Source: Amoebophrya sp. A120 (lineage: Eukaryota; Sar; Dinophyceae; Syndiniales; Amoebophryaceae). Taken from it: a stretch of DNA of 64,000 nucleotides. Below the pieces are notes generated by a model. The model saw nothing but the letters and a program-made list of their open reading frames with translations, did not search any database and was not told where the DNA came from. Below are positions 55,901-64,000 of this stretch, piece after piece (positions within the stretch are counted from its first letter, which is position 1; every line of letters starts with the position of its first letter). Where the stretch lies: NCBI GenBank assembly GCA_905178155.1, contig CAJINV010000008.1, positions 1,054,001 through 1,118,000 of the forward strand. Reading direction: 5' to 3'. A program made the translations under genes and the position numbers.

Positions 55901-58900
55901 TATTTAAATCTTGACTTTTATTTCTGATCCACATAACACGCAGGTTACAAAGCCGACAAACTACGAAGAGAAATTGGCACAGTGGGCGCGGATGAGTCAG
56001 TCCTTCAACACGAATTCACCGCTTTCAGCAGCATTTCCTCCGGGATACCTGAATATTCTGCTCTACTTCCTCGGGGATGAAACGCTGCGCAACCTGTACC
56101 AACAGAAGCAGCTGGCAAACGAGCAGATAATATCCCAGTGGGATTATTTTTACCTGTCAACAAGCTCTACGACGGAGCAAATCGCTCAGTTCCGCTTCCT
56201 GCCGCACTTTTTGTCGGTCGTGTGGAGTGCACCCAAAAACTCAGTCCTGTACTTCTTTCGAGAGCTCATGGAAAATCCCAAGCCGTACGCTGAAAAGGAC
56301 GAGGAATGCTGGCTTCCGGGAATGGAGATCGACATTCGCGAGGTAAGCTCTAGGGACCGAATGACTACGACGACAAGTAGTTGTGCCTTAGTACAAATTG
56401 ATGTGTGATGTTGTGTCCTGTGTATCATTCGACTGGTGACGAGGACGGTATGAAAATGAATCTGTGACAGCGCTGCTGTCTTCATTTTTGTGAACCCGGC
56501 GCGCGATCTGTTCTTTTTCTTGCATGGTATGAAAAGTATAGGATCTTAGGACGAAAAATAAAGGGCTCCTTGTCCATACAGAGTCTTCAGCCGCCTAGAA
56601 ACAACTAAACGAACTTCTCAGGTTTGCACGAGCGCAATGAAGGACCACAAGCTAAGTAACATGTCGCGGTTTTGCCTCTGCCCGAACGGACATCCGTATT
56701 ACATTGGGGATTGTGGGCAGGCTTACACCCAGGCGAAATGCCCGGAGTGTGGCGAGGACGTCGGTGGATCGGCGCACAACCTGCTCGCTACCAATAAACG
56801 CATGTCGAACGACGACGAATCCGCTCCGGGTTACACGCACAACGTCAGTTTCGATGCTTATGAAGAACAAAATTCGCGGAAGCCGAAGGGGAGCAACAAA
56901 GATTACTACTCCGCGCGACGGTCTCTGACAACCCCGAGTTACGTGTGCGTGACCAGGTTGCTGACCCACGCGGCGATGTGGTGTGGGCTGGTGATGCGAA
57001 GCAACCAGGTGCTCGAGGGCGTCATGCAGACGGGAGGCGCCGCCCAGCAGAGTACCGCGGCGTCCTCCTCATCCTCCGGGCAGCAGACCGGCACCTTCTA
57101 CGCAAAAATTGTGAATAATGAGTACGTGCGTCCCGAACTGGTGAGAAACGAGATGAAATGGGTCCGCCACCAGTTGGTCCTCGACTGGAGGCTCTTGTGC
57201 GAGTTTCTTTCCAGCAACGGAGAGGAGGTGGCGAAGTTTTTGCACATCCTCATCGATCGAATGTACCGCCAACCCGAGCGAGCCAACATGGGTAGTGCGA
57301 ACCATGCGAATTCCGAGGTGGAGACACAGGAGTGGCGCATCGGCATTGAAGAAGCGAGGCGCAACGAGCTGTCGGAAGTTTGGCAGCTCCCGTACTCTCG
57401 AGACAAACGCAAGCAGTGGGAGACCTGCTTCGTCGGGGCCTACTTGGAGGAGCTGGTTCCCACGTCCGGTTTACGAAAAGTCGAACTGACGCAAGCAGAC
57501 CAACGCTGGCAGAACGTGGACGGGCCATTTCTGGTTGAACTCAGGGAAAATTACGATATCAGGTATACCGACTTCTTAGGCTTGTTGAGTAAGGGAAATA
57601 AAGGGATTTAGCATGAAGAGATTGATTATAACTTTAATTCTCTCTGCCGAGCGCGGGCTTCCTTTGTTACATTTGAAATGTGGTGACATCACAGAAAGAG
57701 AAACGAGAATGACAATGAGGCTCAATGTGGTCCTCGGAAATTTCTTTGATGTACATGTATGTCTATGTGTGATTTTGCGACGTACAAAGGGGAATCGGTG
57801 AAAAAATGTGAAGACCACGTACGAGTAAAAAAAAATGTAAAAAAAAATCAAAATCTTCATGCTGATCGAAAACGAAAACAGCTCTTATCCACTCAAGAAG
57901 CGGCACCAGGAGGAAACGCTGCTCTGGTCCTATCGATCCGACCCGACGCTGGAAGTGCTGCAACAGCGCACCACGGAAGCCCGGAACCCGATTCTGTCAC
58001 ACCTGTTCAAGATTTACACCCAGTTCGCCTGCCTGGAACACCTGTCGGACGTGCTGAATTTTCAGCGGTACGTGACCTCGTTTTATTCGCACCGGAAAAC
58101 GAAACAAGAAGCGCAAAAAATGACGGTTGCCGACATGTTCGAAGAGGTGAGGAGGGGGCATTTTGCGAACAACAACGCGGTGAATCACGTGATAAACCGC
58201 ACCGACAGCAGTTCGTCCTCCTCGAGTAGCAGTGCTGGTGCAGGTGCAGTGCCTGGAGCTGGCCAACATCTGCACCAGGCAGCCGGAGCAGGGACGACGG
58301 TCACGAGCAGCGCAGCAGCGGGAGCAACGTCCTCTGGTTCACCTGCCACTTCTTCGTCGGCGTTGTTGCTGGAGAACTTGGAGAGGGCCTTCCAGGGCTT
58401 CGCAAGCGCTTGGAATGCTGGATTCGGGTCGTGGATCAAGCGTTGGGAGTGTTTGGACGTGCCGGAAGTGTATTTGAACACGAAGATGTCGCTCGACACG
58501 AAGCTCATCTTCTGCCTCGCCTCCGAAACCGACGAGGGAATCTGCTCTCTGGCCCTCGTCCAGAGCATGTGTGAGGCGCACAACGCGTTTTTGGATCGCA
58601 TCCGCGAACAGGAGAAGGACCTGGTGCGGCAAAACTACAAGATCAACCGACGGAAGGAGCAACAAATGAACGGGCGCAACAGCGCCGGAACAAATAAGCC
58701 ATCCTACGTGGATGAGGAGGACGCGCTGGACGAGGAGGAGAACATTAATTCGCTGTTGCAGGAAATCGACGCGAAAGAGATCAGTACCCGGGACGTGGTG
58801 CAGCGCAGCGACTGCCTCTCCTTCCACCTGGAGGAACTGCTCGCTTGGGTCAAGGACCGCGCCTGCAAATTCGTCGAGGGCGGCAGCATCGACTTCGACA

Positions 58901-60140
58901 TGGACAAGATCGAGCAGTTTCTGGTGGAAACATTCCAGTCCAAGCGGAAGGTGAATCTGGAGCTGAAACTGGTGCGGTTTACCTTCCAGGACGCCAATAA
59001 GTTCCGGAGCAACCTGACGGCTTTAAAGGCGCGCGTTGCCTCCCTCAAGTCGGTCAGCAGTCTGAAGCCGTTATCCCCGGAGGACACAACGCTGCTGCGT
59101 GACCACTTCGGCAACAACCCGCAGTTTGCCGAGGCCTTCCAACGAAATCTAGACCTCGTGGCAAATCTGTTGCTAAAAACGTTGGACGTGTCCTCGTCTT
59201 CGTCAGGGGCGGGCGGCAACAATAAACCAGGAACACCAAGGACGGCGCAGCAAGAGGAGAAGCCGCAGGCCTCCATCAACTCCCAGCTGTATTTGGAGTA
59301 CTGCCAGACGGTGCTCATGTTGGACGAGAGCCAAATTCAGGAAGCGTGCGGGCTGGCAGCCATGCCGGTTGTCAGGAGATTGAAGGTGCTTCAAATTGTG
59401 GACGTACTCGAAATTTTGGAAAATCTCGCGTCAGATTTGTTTGACAAGGTGCCCATTCAATTCAAAACACCGCTTCCGGAGGAGCTCAAGGCGGTGCTGG
59501 ATGAAATGAAGGTAGATGTTGACATTTTTGATAAAAATGATGGTGTTAGTTTTTTGCATCAGAATCAAAATCACGAAGAAAAACAAATTGGAGTGTCTCG
59601 TTTAGATTAGTATGTGTGCTAGCACTGCTACACTTACCGCTAGAAGTTGCAGACAAAGCGGAACAAGCATGCGTCCTTTATTCTTCATGGTGGTTGCAAT
59701 GGCATCGAAATCAATTCAATCACTTTTTACAGCCGAATGTTGACGTGCCGGTCTTGTTGAACGCCTTGAAGACGTACATTGTGGAGAAGATGCAGTTTGA
59801 GACTAAGGCGGGCAACGACCTGAAGACCTACTTAATGTACGTCGAACTCGGGAATGAGGAGGACGAAACTCTCGAAGATAAGCCCTGGTTTGACATGTAT
59901 TTTCCGGCATCCCTTGAGCACAGGCACGTTGTTGCGATTCACAACTACCTCGACGACGAGATAGACAAAGTAGCTGGGGAAGACGACAGGGACGACGAGG
60001 ACGATGCTGATGTGTTAGTACCATCAAAGAAGAGCGGTGAAGGCGCTTCCAAAATTGGTGAGGATGTCGAGATGGGCGGGGTGACGCCAAACGCGCAACC
60101 AAAAACGGGCGGGAAAGAAACGCTGCTTCCTCCTGCGTGA
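34978..60140 (+). CDS. RNF213: Giant RNF213/mysterin-type AAA+ E3 ubiquitin ligase
   Basis: Twelve exons in consistent phase give 7,527 residues: 34978-35175, 35463-35618, 35852-35960, 36245-36282, 36539-54437, 54528-54715, 54899-54992, 55186-55709, 55944-56342, 56622-57562, 57882-59511, 59733-60140. The fifth exon alone is 17.9 kb. Family marks are the two active AAA units, GETGCGKT (about residue 3733) with FLDEIN, then GKPGCSKSLA (about 4235) with LLDEVGLAEESPHLPLK, and LNRFEKQ. The RNF213/ZNFX1 zinc finger (CPNGHPYYIGDCG ... CPECGEDVGG) lies at about 6553-6585, the same relative position as in human RNF213 (5,207 residues). I see no classical RING. Inserts rich in Gly, Ser and Ala explain much of the extra length. 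In animals the family ubiquitinates lipid and pathogen surfaces; the role here is unknown. The first three introns and the 54438-54527 intron are the least sure. Confidence 0.9.
35178..35459 (+). mobile_element. Introner, short TIR (imperfect TSD)
   Basis: Element of 282 bp starting TATCCAAGAAAAAA and ending TTTTTTTTCGTGGATA, an inverted match of about 14 bp. The flanks (GAGAG and CAGAA) match at three of five bases. An in-frame join is obtained if the intron runs 35176-35462, ending in ACAG. Confidence 0.7.
35620..35847 (+). mobile_element. Introner, diverged TIR
   Basis: Element of 228 bp from TATCCTGCACAAAAACGCCC to GGGGACGTTTCCAAGCAGGATG; the inverted match is interrupted and the last base differs from the usual ATA. 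Flanks CGTCA and TCTCA share TCA. Removing 35619-35851 gives an open join (MTLSPV then NFGHYSLY). Confidence 0.65.
35961..36239 (+). mobile_element. Introner with perfect TIR (TSD GCGGG)
   Basis: Element of 279 bp with an uninterrupted 23-bp TIR beginning TATCCTGAGTAAAAACGTAC and ending in GTTTTTACTCAGGATA. Perfect GCGGG duplications at 35956-35960 and 36240-36244. The interior has three GCATTACAAG/C motifs. Excision is in frame (ELR then ERGFHV). Confidence 0.94.
36283..36533 (+). mobile_element. Introner, GTCTGGGTC family
   Basis: Element of 251 bp from TATGAAATGTAAAAATGTCT to ACATTTTTACACTTCATA, with the GGGTCTGGAAG/CTTCCAGACCC TIR core. It is clearly a sister copy of 24114-24365 along its whole length. 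Flanks TTGCG and TCGCA agree at three of five bases, so the TSD has decayed. Only 38 bp of exon lie between it and the previous introner. Confidence 0.88.
54717..54894 (+). mobile_element. Introner, diverged GCAAAAGTATCG-like ends
   Basis: Element of 178 bp from TATCCTTTGCAAACTTTGTG to GTATTGCAATGCATA. The TIR is degenerate but keeps the TAT(C/G)...TTGCAA layout of the 24421 copy. Flanks CGCCA and CGCCG match at four of five bases. Excision joins NTRA to EYLRLEQ in the RNF213-like gene. Confidence 0.75.
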
Positions 60141-61561
60141 ATGAAAGACGTTTTCACGAGCTTCACCTACTTGTAGCTTTTGTCCATCGTAGTTCCAGCA
60201 TTTTTGAGATAATCCTCCTCCTCATCCTCTGTAAAAGAAAATCTGGTCGTAGCCAAAGAATTCTAAAGTCAGACGAGACAGTGGATGTTGTTGAGCTTTG
60301 TTTTATATCGAGCCAAGAAGTCAACTTGTCAGAAACAGGTCCTACTAGTTTCCACGGCTCTACTACCCACGGATTTTTTCAGCGTCTCGCAGGAGCGACA
60401 GTAGCCTTTTCTTGAAATAGCGCTACGCAAGAGGTGAGTCATCGCGTTTCCACCTTTTCGCATGAACACAAAGAAACAAGTCAACTTGCGTTTTTGGGGT
60501 CGTCTCTATTCTCATTCTGCATTTTTCATTAACGAAAAATGAAAGAAAATCTTGAAAGGCATCTGCAGAGGCGCGGCTGCGCACGCATTTTTCATTTTTT
60601 GTGCCATTTCGAATGCAGTCGCGGTTGTCCTCTGACAAGGATGTTGCGAATTAATGAACAGAAAATTTTTCCAAAGACTTTTTCAATGGTTAAGATTAGT
60701 CACGTGCTTGTGGTTCCTTCGTTGATTTGTTTTTGTTGACAGATGATCGGTAGAACAATGACGAATTTATTTCGTCCTCGTAAGCATTTTTGAAATTTTT
60801 ACATAGATTTGTTTCTATCCGGGCCATCATGTTGCTATGTGTGCCATACATGATGCTGATGCCGGTCTTCATGTACCCACGACTGTCTGTGTGGCTAGGC
60901 TATTTCTGGGTGTTTTGAATTTGATGTAGACCCACTCGTATAGTTTTTTCTATGTATGAGCATGTCCGCTCTGGTTAGGTGTCGCGAAGCACAATGAATT
61001 ATCAGCTTTACGAGCGCGAATGTCGTCCTCGCTCCAAGAACCCGCAAACTAGCCAGCAATATCAGCAATCTATAGCTAGACTGAGAGTTCTTAACAGTGT
61101 TGAGAGAGGAGGAGTAAGAGGAGGTTGCAAACGGTTTTTGGGAACGTCATGTCCTGGAGATTGTAAAGATTCAATGACTTACTTGCGCAACCTTTGTTTC
61201 TTTGTTCTGTATAACTCGTTCAAATGTTGATTGTTGAAGCAGGTGGCCTGAGGTTGGGCCCGCAGCGGAGAGGAATGAACATATGATGTCGCTCATCCCG
61301 TCGACATAGATATTGCACCATCTGATGATATGGCATCACATCATGAATGTCGACGCAGCCAAAATAGCCCTCTTCCGTCGCAGCAGCAGAGATTATCCTC
61401 AAATGCATCCAGTGAAAAAGCGGTTGAGACACGGGGATGATGAAGACGTGCTGAGGTCGTCGTGGAGTGGAGGAACCCGCGCCAGACCTTAGTAAGATCG
61501 GACAACCCCTGGTCGTGGGCTATGCTCTGCCTGTAGAAGAGTCACCGTGCCGGTCGTGAGT
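60141..61561. other. Intergenic stretch, no supported gene
   Basis: AT-rich sequence with poly-T runs and only short overlapping frames on both strands (83 codons at most before 61.3 kb). No introner, RNA gene or repeat recognised. It holds the end of the RNF213-like gene and the start region of the next one. Confidence 0.5.
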
Positions 61562-62113
61562 ATGTTGCGCAGACGAGGATCACATCCTTGTAGCAATGGC
61601 TGCTTGCACTTGTTAAAAATGTACATCAGCCTCCACCTCGCTCTTCACTTGGGTGATTGGTTTTGTGGCGCTGCAGCACTGCAGGTCTATTCCTCCGCAG
61701 TACGCCAGGGCCGGACCACGAGAGTTGGCGTCGGCGCGCTGCAGGAACATGAATCGCAAGTGCATCAGCACACGCGACTACACACTCGTGCAGGCCTAAG
61801 TTCCAGCAACAGCGCAGCAGCTGGAGAAGAAGTGCACCGCGGGCAGAAAAACTTTTTTGACGACCTTACCGAGAAACTCACGATACCCTTTATGGAGACC
61901 CAGAACTTTCGCAGCTTCATTGGGCTCAGCCATAGGCAAAGGCCAACGTGTAACTGCGGTTGCTGTATACTTGCCTCGCACAGTACCGCCTACCCAACCT
62001 GTGTGCCGGTTCACTTCGGACAGACCTTCGAAGCACACTCGACGCTGGACTGCGAAGTTATCGCAACTGGTACGTGTAGGTTCAGTAATTTTGGTAGAAG
62101 TGGTTGTACATGA
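61562..62113 (+). CDS. Putative secreted Cys-containing protein or 5' part of one
   Basis: Frame of 183 codons with ATG at 61562; the internal ATG at 61620 begins a more typical signal peptide (MYISLHLALHLGDWF, then CGAAA). The rest is His/Gln/Arg-rich and then Cys-rich near the end (PTCNCGCC, TCVPV, LDCEV). An 11-bp direct repeat (GCAACTGGTAC) at 62063 and again at 62227 suggests an intron of about 164 nt in which this gene continues rightwards, possibly to the Cys-rich gene at 62.34 kb, but that join would need one more frame change. No family recognised. Confidence 0.4.
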   Translation: MLRRRGSHPCSNGCLHLLKMYISLHLALHLGDWFCGAAALQVYSSAVRQGRTTRVGVGALQEHESQVHQHTRLHTRAGLSSSNSAAAGEEVHRGQKNFFDDLTEKLTIPFMETQNFRSFIGLSHRQRPTCNCGCCILASHSTAYPTCVPVHFGQTFEAHSTLDCEVIATGTCRFSNFGRSGCT

Positions 62114-62339
62114 TCTACGTCGACTTCTTGTTATCCTTCTCACCCAGTAGGTTAAGGTTTTATTTCCGTGTCCGCACCCTGCTATCGCTAATAGTAATAT
62201 CGCTATACGCCATGGTATTGGTAAGTGCAACTGGTACTGGGATGTTCGTATTTGTAATTTTTCAAAAATCCGAATCAAAACCCCTTGACAAGGTCAACCC
62301 GAAAGTGGACAATGTGTCGCGGGAGAGGGTGCAGTTTTC

Positions 62340-63464
62340 ATGGAAGTTGGTTCTGAGGTGGACAAGGCACATTTCTGCTCTACCAACTGCGAACCCGCGG
62401 CCATGTTTGTCAGAACTCATACTGCTGCGCCGGCTGCGCCCAACACGGGCAACGCGAATGCTGCGCCTGCGCCCAGTCTTTTGCAGCCGGAGCACCAGAA
62501 GCCTCCCGGACCGGAGTGCGTGGCGGTGAGCAACGTGAGTCTTTCTCGGCTGGGACTGGATCCCAACGACGGATCGTCGCACACGAACAGTCTGAATCTG
62601 AACCTGCAAAGCTGCGATAGCTACGTGATGCAACTCTACGGTGGGAGTGCGGCCAGCAAGAGCTGCGCGTTTGCACGGTTCGCGATGAACGGCGAGCTTC
62701 CCGACGAGTCTTGCGCAGAGGAGGCGGTCTGCGACAGTACCGCTGCCATGTTGCACAAGTTGCTCCCCACCTTCGACGATAACACAGACTGCGCTTGCCA
62801 GCTGTGCACCAAGCTGACGCACTGGTACGACTCCAAGGGCGACGTCGCCTGCAGCAACGGGGAGAGCGTCCGCCTGGCCTGCCAGGTGTGCACGCAACCG
62901 ATGTCCGCCAGCGGTTGCGACGCTTTCAAGGTGCAGCACCTCACGCCAGCGGTACAGGAGTTCAACGAACGGGAGGGCACGTCGTTTTCGCCCGTCAACG
63001 TGGACATGTGTATGCTGGATCTGTATAACAACGTGCCCTCGGCGGCCTCCCAGCTGAGCGGCTTCTGCAGCCAGGCGCTCGCGGATGAGGTTGGTACCAA
63101 AGCAGTAGCGACGTTGACGGTGGAAGAGTTCGACTTGAACACACAGTGCACCTGTAGCATGTGTGTGCACTACTCGACCGCAATCGAAGCGAATGCAGTG
63201 CAGGAAATCAAGGACAAATGCAAATCCTGTGTCGCCGTGGATTTCACTGCCGCGACCGTGGAATCTTGTGCCAGTTTCCGCTCCGACACGTTCAACAGTG
63301 CGGGCGCCGCGTGGTCGAACTTGAAGCCTGGAGAGTTAGAGACCTGCACGTTAGCAGGGTTCAACAAAACCCCACCGGAGTACACGCGGCTTCTCAACGG
63401 GCTCTGCACCAAGAATTTCATCTGCGACGCCCTGCAGAACGTGGTACTTACGCCGCTTCAGTAG
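62340..63464 (+). CDS. Cys-rich, probably extracellular protein (unrecognised)
   Basis: Frame of 374 codons from ATG 62340 to TAG at 63462-63464. More than 25 Cys are spread over the sequence in repeated short patterns (CACQLCTKL, LACQVCTQP, CTCSMCVHY, CKSCVAV), so the protein contains several related Cys modules of about 80-100 residues, probably disulfide-bonded. No membrane segment is seen; a signal peptide is missing at this start, so an upstream exon is likely. A hydrophobic frame at 62104-62225 (TLLSLIVISLYAMVLV) is a candidate source, but I could not connect it in phase. Function unknown; a surface or secreted factor is likely by composition. Confidence 0.65.
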   Translation: MEVGSEVDKAHFCSTNCEPAAMFVRTHTAAPAAPNTGNANAAPAPSLLQPEHQKPPGPECVAVSNVSLSRLGLDPNDGSSHTNSLNLNLQSCDSYVMQLYGGSAASKSCAFARFAMNGELPDESCAEEAVCDSTAAMLHKLLPTFDDNTDCACQLCTKLTHWYDSKGDVACSNGESVRLACQVCTQPMSASGCDAFKVQHLTPAVQEFNEREGTSFSPVNVDMCMLDLYNNVPSAASQLSGFCSQALADEVGTKAVATLTVEEFDLNTQCTCSMCVHYSTAIEANAVQEIKDKCKSCVAVDFTAATVESCASFRSDTFNSAGAAWSNLKPGELETCTLAGFNKTPPEYTRLLNGLCTKNFICDALQNVVLTPLQ

Positions 63465-64000
63465 TTCTCTTGTATTTGTAATCAGGAATACTAGAGAAAT
63501 AGATATAGATCTAGAATCAACTGAGAAGTAAAAACAGTATTCCTATTCATTGAGACTCGCTCTGTTTTCTTCTCTTCTTTCATATGGAGAAAGCAATAGC
63601 AAAATAAATGTGAAACGCGAATGCTGTCACTGGAACTCTGGTCTGTAGGATGGCATGGATCATAAAGTCACCAATGGCAATGATATTGACTTTGGTGCAA
63701 CACGTACAAGGCGGATGTAAATAAAATTTCTGTTGATCATGTTTCGATAAAACATGCACAGGCAACGAGCTTGGGGACAATACCGACCGGCGATGCAGCA
63801 AAGTGCCCCTGCTTGATGTGCCTTGAGATGCGGAAATATTTGGCATCGGGAGGGCAGGGGTGCCAGCATGCGCTGGCTGTACAGAAAGCGTGTCAGACTT
63901 GTGCCGCCAAGTCAGATAGCAGAATTGTTACTCTCCCAGTATGAAGTAGAAGTTGGCTGGCTTGACACGAGGATGACTTTGGTCACCGTCCGTTCCAGGA
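63465..64000. other. Stretch after the Cys-rich gene, no supported gene
   Basis: AT-rich 3' region with no convincing frame on the plus strand; two minus-strand frames of under 90 codons (63580-63869) look random. No repeat or RNA gene seen before the window ends. Confidence 0.5.

Noticed and set aside
59516-59744. 8-bp direct repeat ATGTTGAC as TSD of another introner
   Set aside because: A canonical GT-AG intron (59512-59732, ending TTTTTACAG) explains the frame change; there are no TAT(C/G)...ATA ends or TIRs, so the repeat is probably coincidental.
1-64000. Bacterial or viral origin of the window
   Set aside because: Spliceosomal introns, TSD-flanked introners inside genes, RNF213-type protein and lack of operon spacing or ribosome-binding sites argue for a nuclear eukaryote genome.
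1-64000. tRNA, rRNA or CRISPR-like arrays
   Set aside because: I found no cloverleaf-like set of conserved tRNA boxes, no rRNA segments and no regularly spaced repeats; short hairpins seen belong to introner TIRs.

Overview
This is a nuclear genome window from a protist, not a bacterium. Genes are spread over both compact and giant exons, there are clear spliceosomal introns, and one gene encodes a roughly 7,500-residue RNF213/mysterin-type AAA+ ubiquitin ligase. The most diagnostic feature is a set of introner-like elements: short insertions with terminal inverted repeats (TIRs) beginning TATC or TATG and ending GATA or CATA, flanked by 5-bp target-site duplications (TSDs). They are located inside coding sequence, and exact removal of the element plus one TSD copy restores the reading frame, mostly without GT-AG ends. 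Introners with inverted repeats and non-canonical splice sites are known from the syndinian dinoflagellate parasite Amoebophrya, so I infer Amoebophrya or a close relative (inference, not proven here).

Layout. Positions 1-13.7 kb hold small, mostly unrecognised genes with short exons and compact GT-AG introns (about 35-125 nt); several encode signal-peptide or Cys-rich proteins, plausible secreted factors of a parasite. 13.9-17.2 kb is a membrane-anchored SAM-dependent methyltransferase with two introners. 18.2-18.8 kb is a small unknown gene. 19.9-25.1 kb is a multi-exon coiled-coil and Cys-rich protein with three introners and one 1.1-kb TIR element within an intron. 26.1-28.3 kb is a single-pass membrane protein of unknown role. 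28.8-30.1 kb is a rhomboid protease, probably mitochondrial. 31.0-33.8 kb is a formamidopyrimidine-DNA glycosylase (plant/fungal FPG type) interrupted by three introners. 35.0-60.1 kb is the giant RNF213-like gene. 61.6-63.5 kb holds one or two Cys-rich, probably secreted proteins.

Nearly all supported genes lie on the + strand. Codon composition makes the opposite strand of the real genes open over long stretches, so the many antisense reading frames are shadows. The genes do not form one pathway: oxidative DNA-damage repair (FPG), mitochondrial proteolysis (rhomboid), ubiquitin-based protein control (RNF213-like) and secretion are side by side. What unites the window is the intron landscape: transposon-like introners in the middle part, compact canonical introns in the left part, and canonical GT-AG introns of about 90-320 nt in the 3' part of the giant gene.

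Exon boundaries were derived by eye from reading-frame phase, TSDs and GT-AG signals. The introner boundaries with perfect TSDs and the listed phase-consistent canonical introns are strong; other boundaries are marked as uncertain.
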